From assembly GCA_021785655.1 (NCBI GenBank), contig JAJYET010000011.1, positions 1 to 58,264 of the forward strand: 58,264 nt of DNA, in the 5' to 3' direction. Positions 33,444-45,882 of the stretch are shown in pieces. This stretch comes from a bacterium. GTDB lineage: Bacteria; Chloroflexota; Dormibacteria; Aeolococcales; Bog-877. The number at the start of each line of letters is the position of its first letter. The first letter of the stretch is position 1. The notes under the pieces were generated by a model. The model searched no databases. It was given only the letters and a program-made list of their open reading frames with translations, and had not been told where the DNA came from. The translations under genes and the position numbers were made by a program.

Positions 33444-33731
33444 TCAGGCCGGATCGGGGAGGTTGGCCGGGCGGAGGATGACTCTCTGGTAGACGAGGAA
33501 CTTGGCGATCCAGAGCAGCCCGCAGGTGGCCAGACAGGCGGCCACCGCCTCCGCCACCCGGGCCGGGTGCGGGCCGGAGGCGTGGTCGGCCAGGAAGTCG
33601 GTCGCCGATATCCACGACCGGCTGAGGACGTGCGAGACCATGCCTCCGGTGCAGGTGGCCGCCATCGCCCCCGCCGGCGCCGGCAGCAGGCGGATAGCGA
33701 GGACCGCGATGAGGGTGGCCTCGGACACCAC
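33444..33731 (-). CDS. GtrA-like membrane protein, start uncertain
   Basis: At least 95 residues with three or four hydrophobic helices, ending in LLWIAKFLVYQRVIF-like sequence (LWIAKFLVYQRVIL), the GtrA/DPMS signature. GtrA proteins flip polyprenyl-linked sugars. The only canonical starts are GTGs at 33731 and 33728, which cut into the first helix. Upstream in-frame codons (RRISRSLLTTGIST) look like the true N-terminus, but the frame is open to 33983 without ATG, GTG or TTG. It may use a non-canonical start or be a decayed gene. Confidence 0.6.
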   Translation of the reverse strand: MVSEATLIAVLAIRLLPAPAGAMAATCTGGMVSHVLSRSWISATDFLADHASGPHPARVAEAVAACLATCGLLWIAKFLVYQRVILRPANLPDPA

Positions 33732-34071
33732 GGTGGAGATCCCTGTGGTCAGGAGAGAGCGGGAGATGCGCCGGACCCTTGGTGGCAGTCGGGAGGTCCG
33801 TGCGGTACCGCCAGCCAGGGAGTCCTCAGCGGCGACAGGGCGGGGCGGCCGACTTCGGCGAGAGCCATCCTGCCGTGGTGATGCATCCGCCCCGCCGTCC
33901 CGTGGATGTCGACCATTCCCTCTCTTCGCCCTGGGTCCCTTCGGTCCACGATGGCGGGCCGGGCTGGGCAGTGACCGGGCTCAGGCCGGGCTAGCACTTG
34001 AAGGCCCGGCGGGGCCCACTAGACTCGAGAGGTGTCCTAACAGTCCGCCCGGGGCGGTTGGGGGAGTTGCC
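33732..34071. other. Region between GtrA-like and MBL genes
   Basis: 340 nt. The half next to 33731 carries the in-frame N-terminal extension of the GtrA-like protein. Near 34015-34025 lies CCCACTAGACT, identical to the -10 region of the HAD gene at 6.7 kb and followed 6 nt later by a GTG-TCC-TAA mini-ORF. No other gene is evident. Confidence 0.4.
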
Positions 34072-34995
34072 GTGGACCACGTGTTGGCGCCGGGGGTTCT
34101 GGAGATCGACACCGAGCTCGGTGGGTGGCCCGAGCTGAACGCCGTGTTCCTGATCGACGCCGAGCGGCCCTGCCTGGTGGAGACCGGGCCCCAGCTGGAT
34201 GCCCCCCGGGTCCTCGCCTCCCTGGCCGGCCACGGGCTGGGCCCCGACCAGCTCGCCTACGTCATCCTCACCCACATCCACCTGGACCACGGAGGAGCGG
34301 TGGGGGAGTTCGCTCGCCAGTTCCCGAGGGCCGAGGTGATCTGCCACCCGCGTGGGCTCCGCCATTTGGCCGACCCCACCCGACTGGTGGCGGCGGCGGC
34401 CAACGTGTACGGTTCGCGGCTGGACACCCTGTACGGACGGATGACCGCGGTCGACCAGGCGCGGCTCCGCCCGGCCGAGGACATGGAGAAGCTGGACCTG
34501 GGGGCCGGCCGCTCGGTCACCTTGGTCCACTCCCCTGGGCATGCCAAGCACCACATCGCGATCCTGGATGACGCCAGCGGAGTCCTCCTGGTGGGCGACG
34601 CCGCCGGGGTCAAGGTGCCCGGTGGCGGCCCCCTCCGCCCCGCCACCCCTCCGGACGACTTCGATCTGGAGCTGGCCGTCTCGTCGCTGCACAAGATGGC
34701 AGCGCTCAGGCCGACCCAGTTGGTGCTCACTCACTTCGGGCCTGCCGGCGAGCCCCAGGAGGTGCTCGCTGAGGCCGAGGAGACGATGCGCCACTGGTGC
34801 CAGGTGGCCGAGGAGGCCTGGAGCGAAGGACACTCCCTCGATCACGTCGAGCGGGCGCTGCTGGAGCGGGCCTACCAGCCCGCGCCGGACCCCAGCCGCC
34901 AGCCGGTCGTGGACGCCCTCAACGGCGTCGAGTCCAATGCCGCCGGCATCCTGGGCTGGCTGAGGCGGAGGGGGGCCGCCCCAGAGGCCGGCTAG
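34072..34995 (+). CDS. Metallo-beta-lactamase-fold hydrolase
   Basis: A 307-residue MBL-fold protein. The metal motif THIHLDHGG (about 65-73) gives the HxHxDH ligands, with further ligands in SPGHAKHH and the Asp of LLVGDAAG, and a distal His in LTHFGPAG. The overall layout resembles glyoxalase-II-like thioester hydrolases; the substrate is not defined. GTG 34072 follows GGGGGAG at good spacing; the much longer open frame upstream is not coding. It converges with the DinB-family gene (4-nt overlap). Confidence 0.9.
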   Translation: MDHVLAPGVLEIDTELGGWPELNAVFLIDAERPCLVETGPQLDAPRVLASLAGHGLGPDQLAYVILTHIHLDHGGAVGEFARQFPRAEVICHPRGLRHLADPTRLVAAAANVYGSRLDTLYGRMTAVDQARLRPAEDMEKLDLGAGRSVTLVHSPGHAKHHIAILDDASGVLLVGDAAGVKVPGGGPLRPATPPDDFDLELAVSSLHKMAALRPTQLVLTHFGPAGEPQEVLAEAEETMRHWCQVAEEAWSEGHSLDHVERALLERAYQPAPDPSRQPVVDALNGVESNAAGILGWLRRRGAAPEAG

Positions 34996-35498
34996 CCGCC
35001 CGGCCGGGCGCCCCGCACCGCGGCCGCCGTGGCCGCGATCTGGCGGCGGTGGGAGCGCTCGTGCCCGGCGAGCCACCTGCCGTAGAAGAGGACCGAGCGC
35101 TGGAGCGGGCGACCCGCCCCGGTGACCAGGACCGTCCTCTCCCACCCCGCCGGCGGCAGCCGGCGGAGCTGGGGGAGGAGATCCCGACGCTGCTCCGTGT
35201 AGGCCCGGAGAGAGAGGTCGAAGGGCAGGGTACGGTAGTCGGTGCGCTCCACCCAGGTGAGGGGATTCAGGGCGCGAATGGTCGCCTGTTCCCCCTCGGC
35301 GATCGTCGCCATCGCCCCGCCCCAGACATCCGCGCAGGACCGGAGGTGGGCCAGAATCTGGACCAGGGACCACTGCCCCGCCTGGGGGGCCGCCTCCGTC
35401 TCGGCCGGCGCCAGCCCCGTGGTGGCGGCCGCGATCTCCGCCGGGGCGCCGGCCAGGAGCTCCAGGATCTCGTCCGGTCTGAGAGAGTTGCGGACCAT
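34992..35498 (-). CDS. DinB/YfiT-family metal-binding protein
   Basis: A 168-residue four-helix bundle of the DinB-like superfamily (not DNA polymerase IV). The three expected metal His residues are seen in WSLVQILAHLRSC and near the C-terminus in GHERSHRRQI. Relatives include bacillithiol- and mycothiol-dependent transferases; the thiol substrate is not evident here. ATG 35498 is preceded by GGGAGGTGA at normal spacing. Confidence 0.85.
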   Translation of the reverse strand: MVRNSLRPDEILELLAGAPAEIAAATTGLAPAETEAAPQAGQWSLVQILAHLRSCADVWGGAMATIAEGEQATIRALNPLTWVERTDYRTLPFDLSLRAYTEQRRDLLPQLRRLPPAGWERTVLVTGAGRPLQRSVLFYGRWLAGHERSHRRQIAATAAAVRGARPGG

Positions 35499-35644
35499 CG
35501 GCTCACCTCCCTGGCGCAAGTCGGCGTCCGCCCCGGAGCCGGGGCTGCCCTCCCGGGGGCCCCGGTGGGCGGCCGGGCCAATGGTACCCGGGCCCCGCTC
35601 GGCCGATCAGGGGGGGTGGACCTGGCCCCGGCGGGGGCCCCAAC

Positions 35645-35673
35645 TTGCGGTCGGCGAGATCGGCCCATACAAT
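35645..35673 (+). promoter_or_regulatory. Sigma-70-type promoter of DUF5679 gene
   Basis: TTGCGG (35645-35650) and TACAAT (35668-35673) are separated by exactly 17 nt. Transcription would start near 35680, leaving a leader of about 45 nt with GGAGGGG before the ATG at 35725. It is the clearest canonical promoter in the window. Confidence 0.6.
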
Positions 35674-35724
35674 GCGCCTCATTCGCCCGACTTCGGGCAT
35701 CCAGTCCAGCGGAGGGGCACCCAC

Positions 35725-35874
35725 ATGGCCGTCACCGGTTTCTGCATGAAGTGCAAGACCAGCCGCGAGATCAAAGACCCCCAGCCCACCACCCTCAAGA
35801 ACGGCAAGCCGGCCGTGACGGGGACCTGCCCCGTCTGCGGGACCAAGATCTTCAAGATCGGGAAGGCGGCCTGA
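35725..35874 (+). CDS. DUF5679-type mini zinc-ribbon protein
   Basis: A 49-residue protein made almost entirely of a zinc ribbon: CMKCK near the N-terminus and CPVCGTKIFKIG near the C-terminus, with a linker rich in Lys (LKNGKPAVTG). It matches the DUF5679 family of tiny proteins seen in Chloroflexota/Actinomycetota-type genomes. Function is unknown; nucleic-acid or ribosome binding is plausible for a basic four-Cys ribbon. ATG 35725 has GGAGGGG 8 nt upstream and a canonical promoter, suggesting high expression. Confidence 0.88.
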   Translation: MAVTGFCMKCKTSREIKDPQPTTLKNGKPAVTGTCPVCGTKIFKIGKAA

Positions 35875-35892
35875 TCACCGGCGCCACCGAGC

Positions 35893-35920
35893 GGGACCCC
35901 CGCGTGTGCGGGGGTGCCCG
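35893..35920. repeat. Orphan palindromic stem-loop resembling a type I-E CRISPR repeat
   Basis: CGGG-A-CCCCCGC-GTGT-GCGGGGG-TG-CCCG: a perfect 7-bp inner stem (35897-35903 with 35908-35914) and an outer 4-bp stem. It lies 20 nt after the DUF5679 stop, at the beginning of the M20 gene. There is only one copy and there are no cas genes, so it may simply be a terminator or attenuator. Confidence 0.4.
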
Positions 35921-35923
35921 CCG

Positions 35924-37321
35924 GTGACAGGTGGGGAGGGGAGCTGGGGAGCGCGACTCGCGGGGCGACAGCGCCCCCTGGTGGAGACGCTGGCCCGCTG
36001 GGTGGAGATACCGTCGGTAAGCACCGACCCCGGGCACGCTGTGGACGTGGCCGCTTCCGCGCAGTTCCTGCGCGACCATGCGCTGACTTGCGGCATGACC
36101 CGCGCCGAGGTGTGGGAGACGGCGGGTCACCCGGCGGTCTTCGCCGAGCGGATCGAGGACCCGGAGCTGCCCACAGTCCTGGTTTACGGGCACCACGACG
36201 TCCAGCCGGTGGACCCGGTGGAGGAGTGGGACGCCGCGCCGTTCGTCCCCCTGGAGCGGGACGGCCAGCTGCTGGGCCGCGGGACCGCGGACGACAAGGG
36301 TCACGTGGTCATGCACCTGGAGGCGGTGCGGGGAATCCTGGACTCCGTGGGCCGACTGCCCCTCAACCTCAAGATGATCGTGGAGGGGGAGGAGGAGGAC
36401 GGATCGGAGCACTTCGACCAGCTGGTCGCCGAGCACCGGGGAGACCTGGCCGCCGACGTGTGCGTGGTCAGCGACACCGGGATGCTGGCAGAGGACCAGC
36501 CGGCCCTCACCGTCGGCCTGAGGGGGCTCGCCTACTGGGAGGTCGAGGTCAGGGCCGCCAGCACCGACCTGCACTCGGGGGTCTACGGAGGAGCGGTGCT
36601 CAACCCCCTCGCCGTCCTGGCCGACCTTCTGGCCGGGCTCCACGACCGCGACGGGCGGATCACCGTGGAGGGCTTCTACGACCAGGTGGCCGAGCTCAGC
36701 GCCGAGGAGCGCTCCCAGCTTGCGGCGGTGCCCTTCGACGAGGCGGGCTTCCTCTCCGAGGTGGGGGCGGTCAAGGGCGGCGAGGCGGGGTACACCACCA
36801 TGGAGCGCCGCACGGTGAGGCCCACCCTGGAGATCTGCGGCGCCTGGGGCGGCTACCAGGGAGAGGGGGCCAAGACCGTGATCCCGGCCCGCGCCGGGGC
36901 CAAGCTCTCGTCGCGGCTGGTCCCCCACCAACTGGCCCCCCAGGTCACGGCGGTGGTGGAGCGGCACCTTCGGCGCGCGGCCCCCCCGGGAGTGGAGCTC
37001 GACTTCCGCCTGATCCACGACGGACCCTTCGTCCTCACCCCCACCGATCACCCCGCGGTCCGGCTGGCGGCGAGGGCCGTGGAGTCCGTCTGGGGCCGGC
37101 CTCCGGCATACATCCGAGAGGGAGGGAGCATCCCTCCGGTGGCCACCCTGGCCGGCGAGCTTCGGCTCCCCTGTGTGCTCTTCGGGGTCGGACTCCCCGG
37201 CGACCGGATCCACGCCCCCAACGAGCGGGTGGTGCTGAGCCAGCTCTTCCGGGGGATGGAGGCCGCGGCCGAGATGTGGCGGCTGTTCGCGGAGGCGGGG
37301 CGGAGCGGCCTCAGCCGCTGA
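35924..37321 (+). CDS. M20-family metallopeptidase (dipeptidase type)
   Basis: A 465-residue zinc peptidase of the M20 dipeptidase/CNDP group, which hydrolyses di- or tripeptides in the cytoplasm. YGHHDVQPVDPVEEW holds the first metal His and catalytic Asp. GRGTADDKGHV supplies the bridging Asp, EGEEEDGSEHF the catalytic and metal Glu, and the dimerisation lid domain starts near AASTDLHSGVYGG. I chose GTG 35924 because the upstream GTG at 35906 lies inside the stem-loop at 35893-35920. It is convergent with the trkA-like gene (11-nt overlap). Confidence 0.9.
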   Translation: MTGGEGSWGARLAGRQRPLVETLARWVEIPSVSTDPGHAVDVAASAQFLRDHALTCGMTRAEVWETAGHPAVFAERIEDPELPTVLVYGHHDVQPVDPVEEWDAAPFVPLERDGQLLGRGTADDKGHVVMHLEAVRGILDSVGRLPLNLKMIVEGEEEDGSEHFDQLVAEHRGDLAADVCVVSDTGMLAEDQPALTVGLRGLAYWEVEVRAASTDLHSGVYGGAVLNPLAVLADLLAGLHDRDGRITVEGFYDQVAELSAEERSQLAAVPFDEAGFLSEVGAVKGGEAGYTTMERRTVRPTLEICGAWGGYQGEGAKTVIPARAGAKLSSRLVPHQLAPQVTAVVERHLRRAAPPGVELDFRLIHDGPFVLTPTDHPAVRLAARAVESVWGRPPAYIREGGSIPPVATLAGELRLPCVLFGVGLPGDRIHAPNERVVLSQLFRGMEAAAEMWRLFAEAGRSGLSR

Positions 37322-37991
37322 CCCTGGCCGGCTCGGCCAGGGGCTGGATGGTGAGGTCCGGAAGCGGGCGGCTGGTGTAGAGGACCACCTGGTCCCCCAC
37401 CTCCAGCACCGAGTCGAGCGGTATCTCCTTCCCCTGCCTCAACAGCAGCAGCAGCCGCTCCTCGCGGAGCTCGGCCGTCTCGGCGGCTCGCCGGCCGCCC
37501 CCACCCGGGGGAACGGAGAGCCGCACCACCCCCGCTCGGGTTCCCTCCAGCGGGAGCCGCTGGGCGTCGCTGTGGGTGGCGAGGGCGCTGTCGATCTCGT
37601 TGAGGATCAGCTCGGTGGCGGAGACCGCCACGTCCACCCCCAGCCTCTGGAACAGCTGCACGTTGCTGGGGTTGTTGACCCGGGCCACGGTATGGGGCAC
37701 CTTGAACTGGCGCTTGGCCAGCTGACAGGCCACCAGGTTGTCCTCGTCGTCCCCGGTGACCGCCGCCACCACATCGGCCCTCTCGATCCCGCTGGTGGCC
37801 AGGAAGGCCATCTCGTCCCCGTCGCCCACCAGGCAGGCGCAGCTGCCCAGCTGGGCGGAGATCGACGCCGCCCGGGTGCGGTCCTTCTCGATCAGGGCCA
37901 CCTCGTACCCTGCCCCGAGGAGCCGGTGGGCCAGGTAGTAACCCACCTTGCCGCCCCCGATCACGATCACGTAGGCGGGACGGTCAGCCAA
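37311..37991 (-). CDS. trkA: TrkA-type K+ transport regulatory protein (RCK N + C)
   Basis: A 226-residue peripheral subunit of a K+ uptake system. The RCK N-terminal Rossmann domain has VIVIGGGKVGYYLA and acidic LIEKD for NAD(H)/ATP binding. The C-terminal TrkA_C domain starts after about residue 140 (LRQGKEIPLDSVLEVGDQVVLYT). It is transcribed together with a second, shorter RCK protein whose stop overlaps its start by 8 nt. No membrane TrkH/KtrB subunit is within the window. Confidence 0.9.
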   Translation of the reverse strand: MADRPAYVIVIGGGKVGYYLAHRLLGAGYEVALIEKDRTRAASISAQLGSCACLVGDGDEMAFLATSGIERADVVAAVTGDDEDNLVACQLAKRQFKVPHTVARVNNPSNVQLFQRLGVDVAVSATELILNEIDSALATHSDAQRLPLEGTRAGVVRLSVPPGGGGRRAAETAELREERLLLLLRQGKEIPLDSVLEVGDQVVLYTSRPLPDLTIQPLAEPARVSG

Positions 37992-38445
37992 GGCTTGCCA
38001 CCAGCGATCCGGTGAGCTCGGAGCGGGCCTGGTCGGCGGCCTCCGGCCCCTCCTCGAAGTAGGTCCGCGCGATCGCCGCGCCGACCAGGGTGGGGCAGTA
38101 GGTGTAGAGGCCCATCTCCCGGTAGACCGCCTCCCGGATGGGGTCGTAGATCCGGGTCATGACCCGGGGAATCTTGAAGATCTCCCGGGCGATCTGGGCG
38201 GACATGATGTTGCGGTTGTCGCCGTTGGTGACCGAGACGAACCAGTCCGCCCCGGGCGCCCCGGCCTCCTCCAGCACGTGCTGGTCGATGCCGTTGCCCA
38301 GGACCATCCGGCCGGGGAAGTGGCTGCCCAGACGGTCGAAGGAGGCCCTGGTGGTGTCCACCACGGTCACGTCGTGGCCCGCGGCCGCCAGCTCCCGGGC
38401 GAGCACCGACCCGACCCGGCCGCACCCCACGATCACCGCCTTCAC
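37984..38445 (-). CDS. RCK/TrkA-N domain protein, N-domain only
   Basis: A 153-residue NAD-binding TrkA-N domain without a TrkA_C domain. It has the glycine motif VIVGCGRVGSVLA, acidic VVDTT and a typical NIMSAQIAREIFKIPRVMTRIYDP. It pairs with the full-length TrkA protein downstream, probably as a heteromeric gating ring. GTG 38445 lies 9 nt after TATACT on the minus strand, a leaderless-type start, and is divergent from the universal stress protein gene. Confidence 0.85.
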   Translation of the reverse strand: MKAVIVGCGRVGSVLARELAAAGHDVTVVDTTRASFDRLGSHFPGRMVLGNGIDQHVLEEAGAPGADWFVSVTNGDNRNIMSAQIAREIFKIPRVMTRIYDPIREAVYREMGLYTYCPTLVGAAIARTYFEEGPEAADQARSELTGSLVASLG

Positions 38446-38514
38446 GACGAGGTGAGTATAGCCCGGCCCCGAAGGTGCCCCTGCGAGTGGCCCGAGCGGG
38501 CACAATGGGAGGTC
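38446..38514. promoter_or_regulatory. Divergent promoter region, trkA-like / universal stress protein
   Basis: A 69-nt gap with TATACT (minus; plus-strand 38455-38460) 9 nt before GTG 38445, and CACAAT (plus; 38501-38506) 8 nt before GTG 38515. Both genes appear to have almost no leader. Confidence 0.4.
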
Positions 38515-39042
38515 GTGGCATCCAGATTCTTCCGCCCCGGGGCGGCCGGCGAGTCGGAGCGCACCGGGGTGCTGGGCCCGCGTCGCATCGTGGTCCCGGT
38601 CCAGGGGGTGCTGGTCGATGAGGATGCCCTGCGCGCCGCCTGCCGGCTGGCCCGCCCCGCCCGGGCCCAGGTCCTGGTGCTCACCGTCCTCGAGGTGCCC
38701 CGGCACCTCCCGCTCTCGGCCAGCCTCGGGGAGGAGCTGGCGGTGGCCGAGGAGATGCTGGCCCGGATGGAGGGGCTGGCCGCCAAGCTGGGGACCAGGG
38801 TGGAAACCGAGGTCCTGCAGGCCCGGGACGCCGGCCCGGCCATCGTCGACGAGGCCCGGCGCTGGGGCGCGGATCTGGTGGTGGTCGGGCTCGGCGCCCC
38901 GGCCCAGTTCGGCGAGTTCACCCTGGACCGCACCGGCCAGGAGCTGCTCAACCGGGTGCACTGCCGTCTGGTGATGATCCGCGAGGAGTTGGAGGCGGTG
39001 GCGCAGATGCGCGCGGTGGCCGTTCGCGAGGGCCCGGACTGA
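38515..39042 (+). CDS. Universal stress protein family (UspA-like)
   Basis: A 175-residue protein with a single Usp alpha/beta domain. RRIVVPVQGVLVDEDALRAAC opens strand 1, and the C-terminal WGADLVVVGLGAP corresponds to the nucleotide-loop region. The usual G-x2-G-x9-G(S/T) ATP motif is degenerate, so ATP binding is uncertain. Located divergently from the trkA-like pair, it may help regulate K+ transport, as Usp domains often do. The GTG start has GGGAGG only 2 nt before it, too close for an SD. Confidence 0.82.
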   Translation: MASRFFRPGAAGESERTGVLGPRRIVVPVQGVLVDEDALRAACRLARPARAQVLVLTVLEVPRHLPLSASLGEELAVAEEMLARMEGLAAKLGTRVETEVLQARDAGPAIVDEARRWGADLVVVGLGAPAQFGEFTLDRTGQELLNRVHCRLVMIREELEAVAQMRAVAVREGPD

Positions 39043-39052
39043 GCGCGAAGGC

Positions 39053-39667
39053 TCAGCCGCCGGCAGCGCGCCGCCGGCGCGCCAGGACCCATCCCAGGTA
39101 GGCGGCGAGGGCGACCAGAACCAGCCCGCCGGCGATCAGCAACCCCCGGCTGCCCAGGTGGAAGATCAGCTGATAGTGGCTCCCCAGCGCGTCCCCCACC
39201 GAAGTCACGGTGGTGCACCACACCAGGGCTCCCAGGAGCATGGCCGGGTAGAAGACCCGGGGGGGGATGGCGGCGATCCCGGCGGCGTAGGAGGCGAGGT
39301 TGCGGGCGAAGGGGATCACCCGGGTGAGGAAGACCCCGATCCCGCCCCGGCGTCGGACCCAGACCGCCGCATGGTCGAGGCGCTCCGGTGAGATTCCGAC
39401 CCGGCCGGCGATCCTGATGACCACCGGCCTCCCCAGGGCGTAGCCGATCTGGTAGGAGACCGTCGCCCCGATCGCCGAGCCCAGGGTGGCACAGAGGATC
39501 AGCGGCACCAGCGACACCGATCCCCGGTGAGCGAGGAAGCCGAGGGTCAGCAGCACCGCCTCGTCCGGGAGGGGAAGGCCGACCGACTCCCCGGCCAGCC
39601 ACAGGAGGACGAAGGCGTACACCCCGAGGGGCGGGAGGTGGGTGAGCTGAGCGAGGATCTGGCTCAC
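39053..39667 (-). CDS. DedA-family membrane protein
   Basis: A 204-residue polytopic membrane protein of the DedA/SNARE-associated group, proposed to flip polyprenyl or phosphatidyl lipids. Conserved features are GESVGLPLPDEAVLL near the N-terminus (with the acidic pair) and FLTRVIPFARNLASYAAGIAAIP, the re-entrant loop with its essential Arg. GTG 39667 follows gyrA by 37 nt and is probably the last gene of the gyrB-plsX-gyrA operon. The C-terminus is basic (RRRRAAGG). Confidence 0.88.
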   Translation of the reverse strand: MSQILAQLTHLPPLGVYAFVLLWLAGESVGLPLPDEAVLLTLGFLAHRGSVSLVPLILCATLGSAIGATVSYQIGYALGRPVVIRIAGRVGISPERLDHAAVWVRRRGGIGVFLTRVIPFARNLASYAAGIAAIPPRVFYPAMLLGALVWCTTVTSVGDALGSHYQLIFHLGSRGLLIAGGLVLVALAAYLGWVLARRRRAAGG

Positions 39668-39704
39668 GGGCGGCTCAGCCCCGCGGGGCGGAGGCGGCCG
39701 CCGA

Positions 39705-42170
39705 CTACGCCTCCTCGAGGTCGCCGGGCGGCGCCACCCCGGCGATGGAGCCGACCAGGTCGGAGTCCTCAAGGCGCATCAGGATCACCCCTCTCGTCTG
39801 GCGGCCGGAGATCCTGATCCCCTCGAGGGGGATGCGGATGATCTGACCCTTGGTGCTGATCAGCATCAGCTCCTCGGAGAGGTCCTGCACCATCCTGGTC
39901 CCGACGATCTCCCCCACCTTGGAGATGGCATGCTGGTCCAGGGTGTACACCCCCTGGATGGCGCGGTTCTTGACCGGGTAGTCGGCGACCGGCGTGAGTT
40001 TGCCGTACCCCCGCTCGGTCACCACCAGCACGTGTCCTCCGGGGCGGATCAGGTCCATGCCGGCCAGCAGGTCGCCGGCTTGGAGGCGCACCCCGGTCAC
40101 CCCCTGGGTGTCCCGCCCCATGGGCCGCACCTGGCGCTCCGAGAAGCGCAGGGCCTTACCCCGGCGGGTCACCAGAAGGATCTCGTCGCCGCCGTTGCTG
40201 ACCGCCACCCAGTTGAGCTCGTCGCCCTCACTGAGGTTCATGGCGATCAGCCCGTTGCGGCGCACCGCCGCGTAGGCCGAGGCAGGGGTCTTCTTGATGT
40301 GGCCCCGGAGGGTGGCCATGACCATGAAGGTCTCCTCGGAGTAGCCGTCCACCGAGAGCATGGAGGTGACCCGCTCCCCCTGGTCCATCTCCAGCAGGTT
40401 GATGACCGCGGTCCCCTTGGCGTGGCGGCTGACGTCCGGGATCTCATGGGTGCGCAGTCGGAAGACCCGGCCGCGGTTGGTGAAGAAGAGCATGTCGGAG
40501 TGCGTGGAGGCCACCTGCAAGAACTCCACGTAGTCCTCGTCCCCCACCCGCCTGGCGCCCACCACCCCCTTGCCGCCCCGGCGCTGGGAGCGGTAGTCGG
40601 TGGCGGGGGTCCGCTTGATGTACCCCCGGCGGGTGAGGGTGACCACCACCTGCTCGCGGGGGATGAGATCCTCCTCGTTGAGTTCGATGTCCCCATGGCT
40701 GATCTCGGTCCGACGGGCATCACCGTACTTGCGGCGGAGGGTGAGCAGCTCCGCGCGGACCACCGCCATCAGGTTGGCCCGGCTGGAGAGGATCTCCTCC
40801 AGCTCCGTGATCCGCTCCATCAGCTCCCGGTGCTCCTGCTCCAGCCGCTCCCGCTCCAGGCGGGTGAGGCGTCCGAGGCGCATGTCCACGATCGCCTTGC
40901 TCTGGCGGTCGGTCAGCCCGAAGCGCTCCTCCATCTGGCGCTGGGCGGTGGCCTCGTCCGGGGCGGCGCGGATCAGGCGGATCACCTCGTCCAGGTTCTG
41001 CAGGCAGATCCGCAGCCCCTCCACGATGTGGGCCCGCTCCCGCGCCCGCTCCAGCTCGTGCTGGGTGCGTCGCTCCACCACCTCCCGGCGGTGCTCCAGG
41101 TAGTGCTGCAGCAAAGAGCGCAGGGAGAGCACCTGCGGCCGCCCGTCCACCAGGGCCAGCAGGATGCAGGTGAACGAGGACTGCAGCTGGGTGTGCTTGT
41201 AGAGGTTGTTGAGGACGGTGTAGGGCCGGGCGTCGCGCTTCAGCTCGATCACCAGGCGGGTGCCCTCCCGCCTCCCGGTCTCATTGCGCAGGTCGGCGAT
41301 CCCCTCCAACTTGCGCTCGTTGACCAGCTCCGCGATGGTCTGGAGCACTCGGCTCGGGTTCACCTGGTAAGGGAGCTGGGTGACGATGATCTGCTCCCGC
41401 CCGCTCTTGGACTCCTCGAAGGTGACTCGCGCCCGCTGGACCACCCGGCCGTGGCCGGTGCCGTACACCTGGGGGAGGTCCTTGCCGTAGATGATGCCTC
41501 CGGTCGGGAAGTCGGGTCCCGGGATGAGCCGCATCAGCTCCTCGGTCGAGGCCTCGGGGTTGTCGATGAGACGCACCAGCCCGTCGCAGACCTCAGAGAG
41601 GTTGTGGGGAGGGATGCTTGTGGCCATCCCCACGGCGATCCCCGCCGCCCCGTTGACGAGGAGGTTGGGCAGGGCGGAGGGCAGGACCGCTGGCTCCTGC
41701 TTGGTGGCCGAGTAGTTGTCGACGAAGTCGACGGTCTGCTTGTCGATGTCGGCCACCATCTCGGCGGCGATCGGGGCCATCCGCGCCTCGGTGTACCGGT
41801 AGGCGGCGGCAGGGTCCCCCTCGGGGGAGCCGAAGTTGCCCTGGCCGTCGACCAGGGGATAGCGCATCACCCAGGGCTGGGCCAGCCGTACCAGGGTGTC
41901 GTATACCGAGATGTCCCCATGGGGGTGGTAGTTCTTCAGCACCTCGCCCACGATGGCGGCGCACTTCTGGTGCGAGGCCCCGGGGGTCATCCCCTGCTCC
42001 TGCATCGCGTAGAGGATCCGGCGCTGGACCGGCTTCAGCCCGTCCCGTACGTCGGGAAGGGCCCGGGCCACGATCACGCTCATGGCGTAGACGAGGTACG
42101 ACTCCCGCATCTCGCTCACCAGCTCCACCCCGCGGAGCTGGCCGGCGCCGCCTCCCTGGCCCTCAGCCAT
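39705..42170 (-). CDS. gyrA: DNA gyrase subunit A
   Basis: An 821-residue topoisomerase II subunit. The catalytic Tyr126 lies in [11 protein letters not shown]. The GyrA box QRRGGKG, needed for DNA wrapping and negative supercoiling, is present in the C-terminal beta-pinwheel, so this is gyrase rather than ParC. In the quinolone-determining region [11 protein letters not shown], the residue equivalent to E. coli Ser83 is Ile87, while the Asp87 equivalent is kept (Asp91). ATG 42170 has GGAGG 5 nt upstream. It lies 11 nt downstream of plsX and is transcribed with gyrB. Confidence 0.96.
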   Translation of the reverse strand: MAEGQGGGAGQLRGVELVSEMRESYLVYAMSVIVARALPDVRDGLKPVQRRILYAMQEQGMTPGASHQKCAAIVGEVLKNYHPHGDISVYDTLVRLAQPWVMRYPLVDGQGNFGSPEGDPAAAYRYTEARMAPIAAEMVADIDKQTVDFVDNYSATKQEPAVLPSALPNLLVNGAAGIAVGMATSIPPHNLSEVCDGLVRLIDNPEASTEELMRLIPGPDFPTGGIIYGKDLPQVYGTGHGRVVQRARVTFEESKSGREQIIVTQLPYQVNPSRVLQTIAELVNERKLEGIADLRNETGRREGTRLVIELKRDARPYTVLNNLYKHTQLQSSFTCILLALVDGRPQVLSLRSLLQHYLEHRREVVERRTQHELERARERAHIVEGLRICLQNLDEVIRLIRAAPDEATAQRQMEERFGLTDRQSKAIVDMRLGRLTRLERERLEQEHRELMERITELEEILSSRANLMAVVRAELLTLRRKYGDARRTEISHGDIELNEEDLIPREQVVVTLTRRGYIKRTPATDYRSQRRGGKGVVGARRVGDEDYVEFLQVASTHSDMLFFTNRGRVFRLRTHEIPDVSRHAKGTAVINLLEMDQGERVTSMLSVDGYSEETFMVMATLRGHIKKTPASAYAAVRRNGLIAMNLSEGDELNWVAVSNGGDEILLVTRRGKALRFSERQVRPMGRDTQGVTGVRLQAGDLLAGMDLIRPGGHVLVVTERGYGKLTPVADYPVKNRAIQGVYTLDQHAISKVGEIVGTRMVQDLSEELMLISTKGQIIRIPLEGIRISGRQTRGVILMRLEDSDLVGSIAGVAPPGDLEEA

Positions 42171-42181
42171 CACTTCCTCCC

Positions 42182-45882
<3,701 letters not shown>

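Noticed and set aside
34032-34040. Leader peptide GTG-TCC-TAA before the MBL gene
   Set aside because: Only two codons after a -10-like TAGACT; probably coincidence without conservation data.
34992-35498. DNA polymerase IV (dinB)
   Set aside because: Despite the family name DinB, this is the four-helix metal-binding YfiT/DinB superfamily; the true Y-family polymerase is at 28660-30000.
35893-35920. A CRISPR array
   Set aside because: Only one repeat-like unit, no spacers and no cas genes in the window; kept only as an orphan stem-loop.
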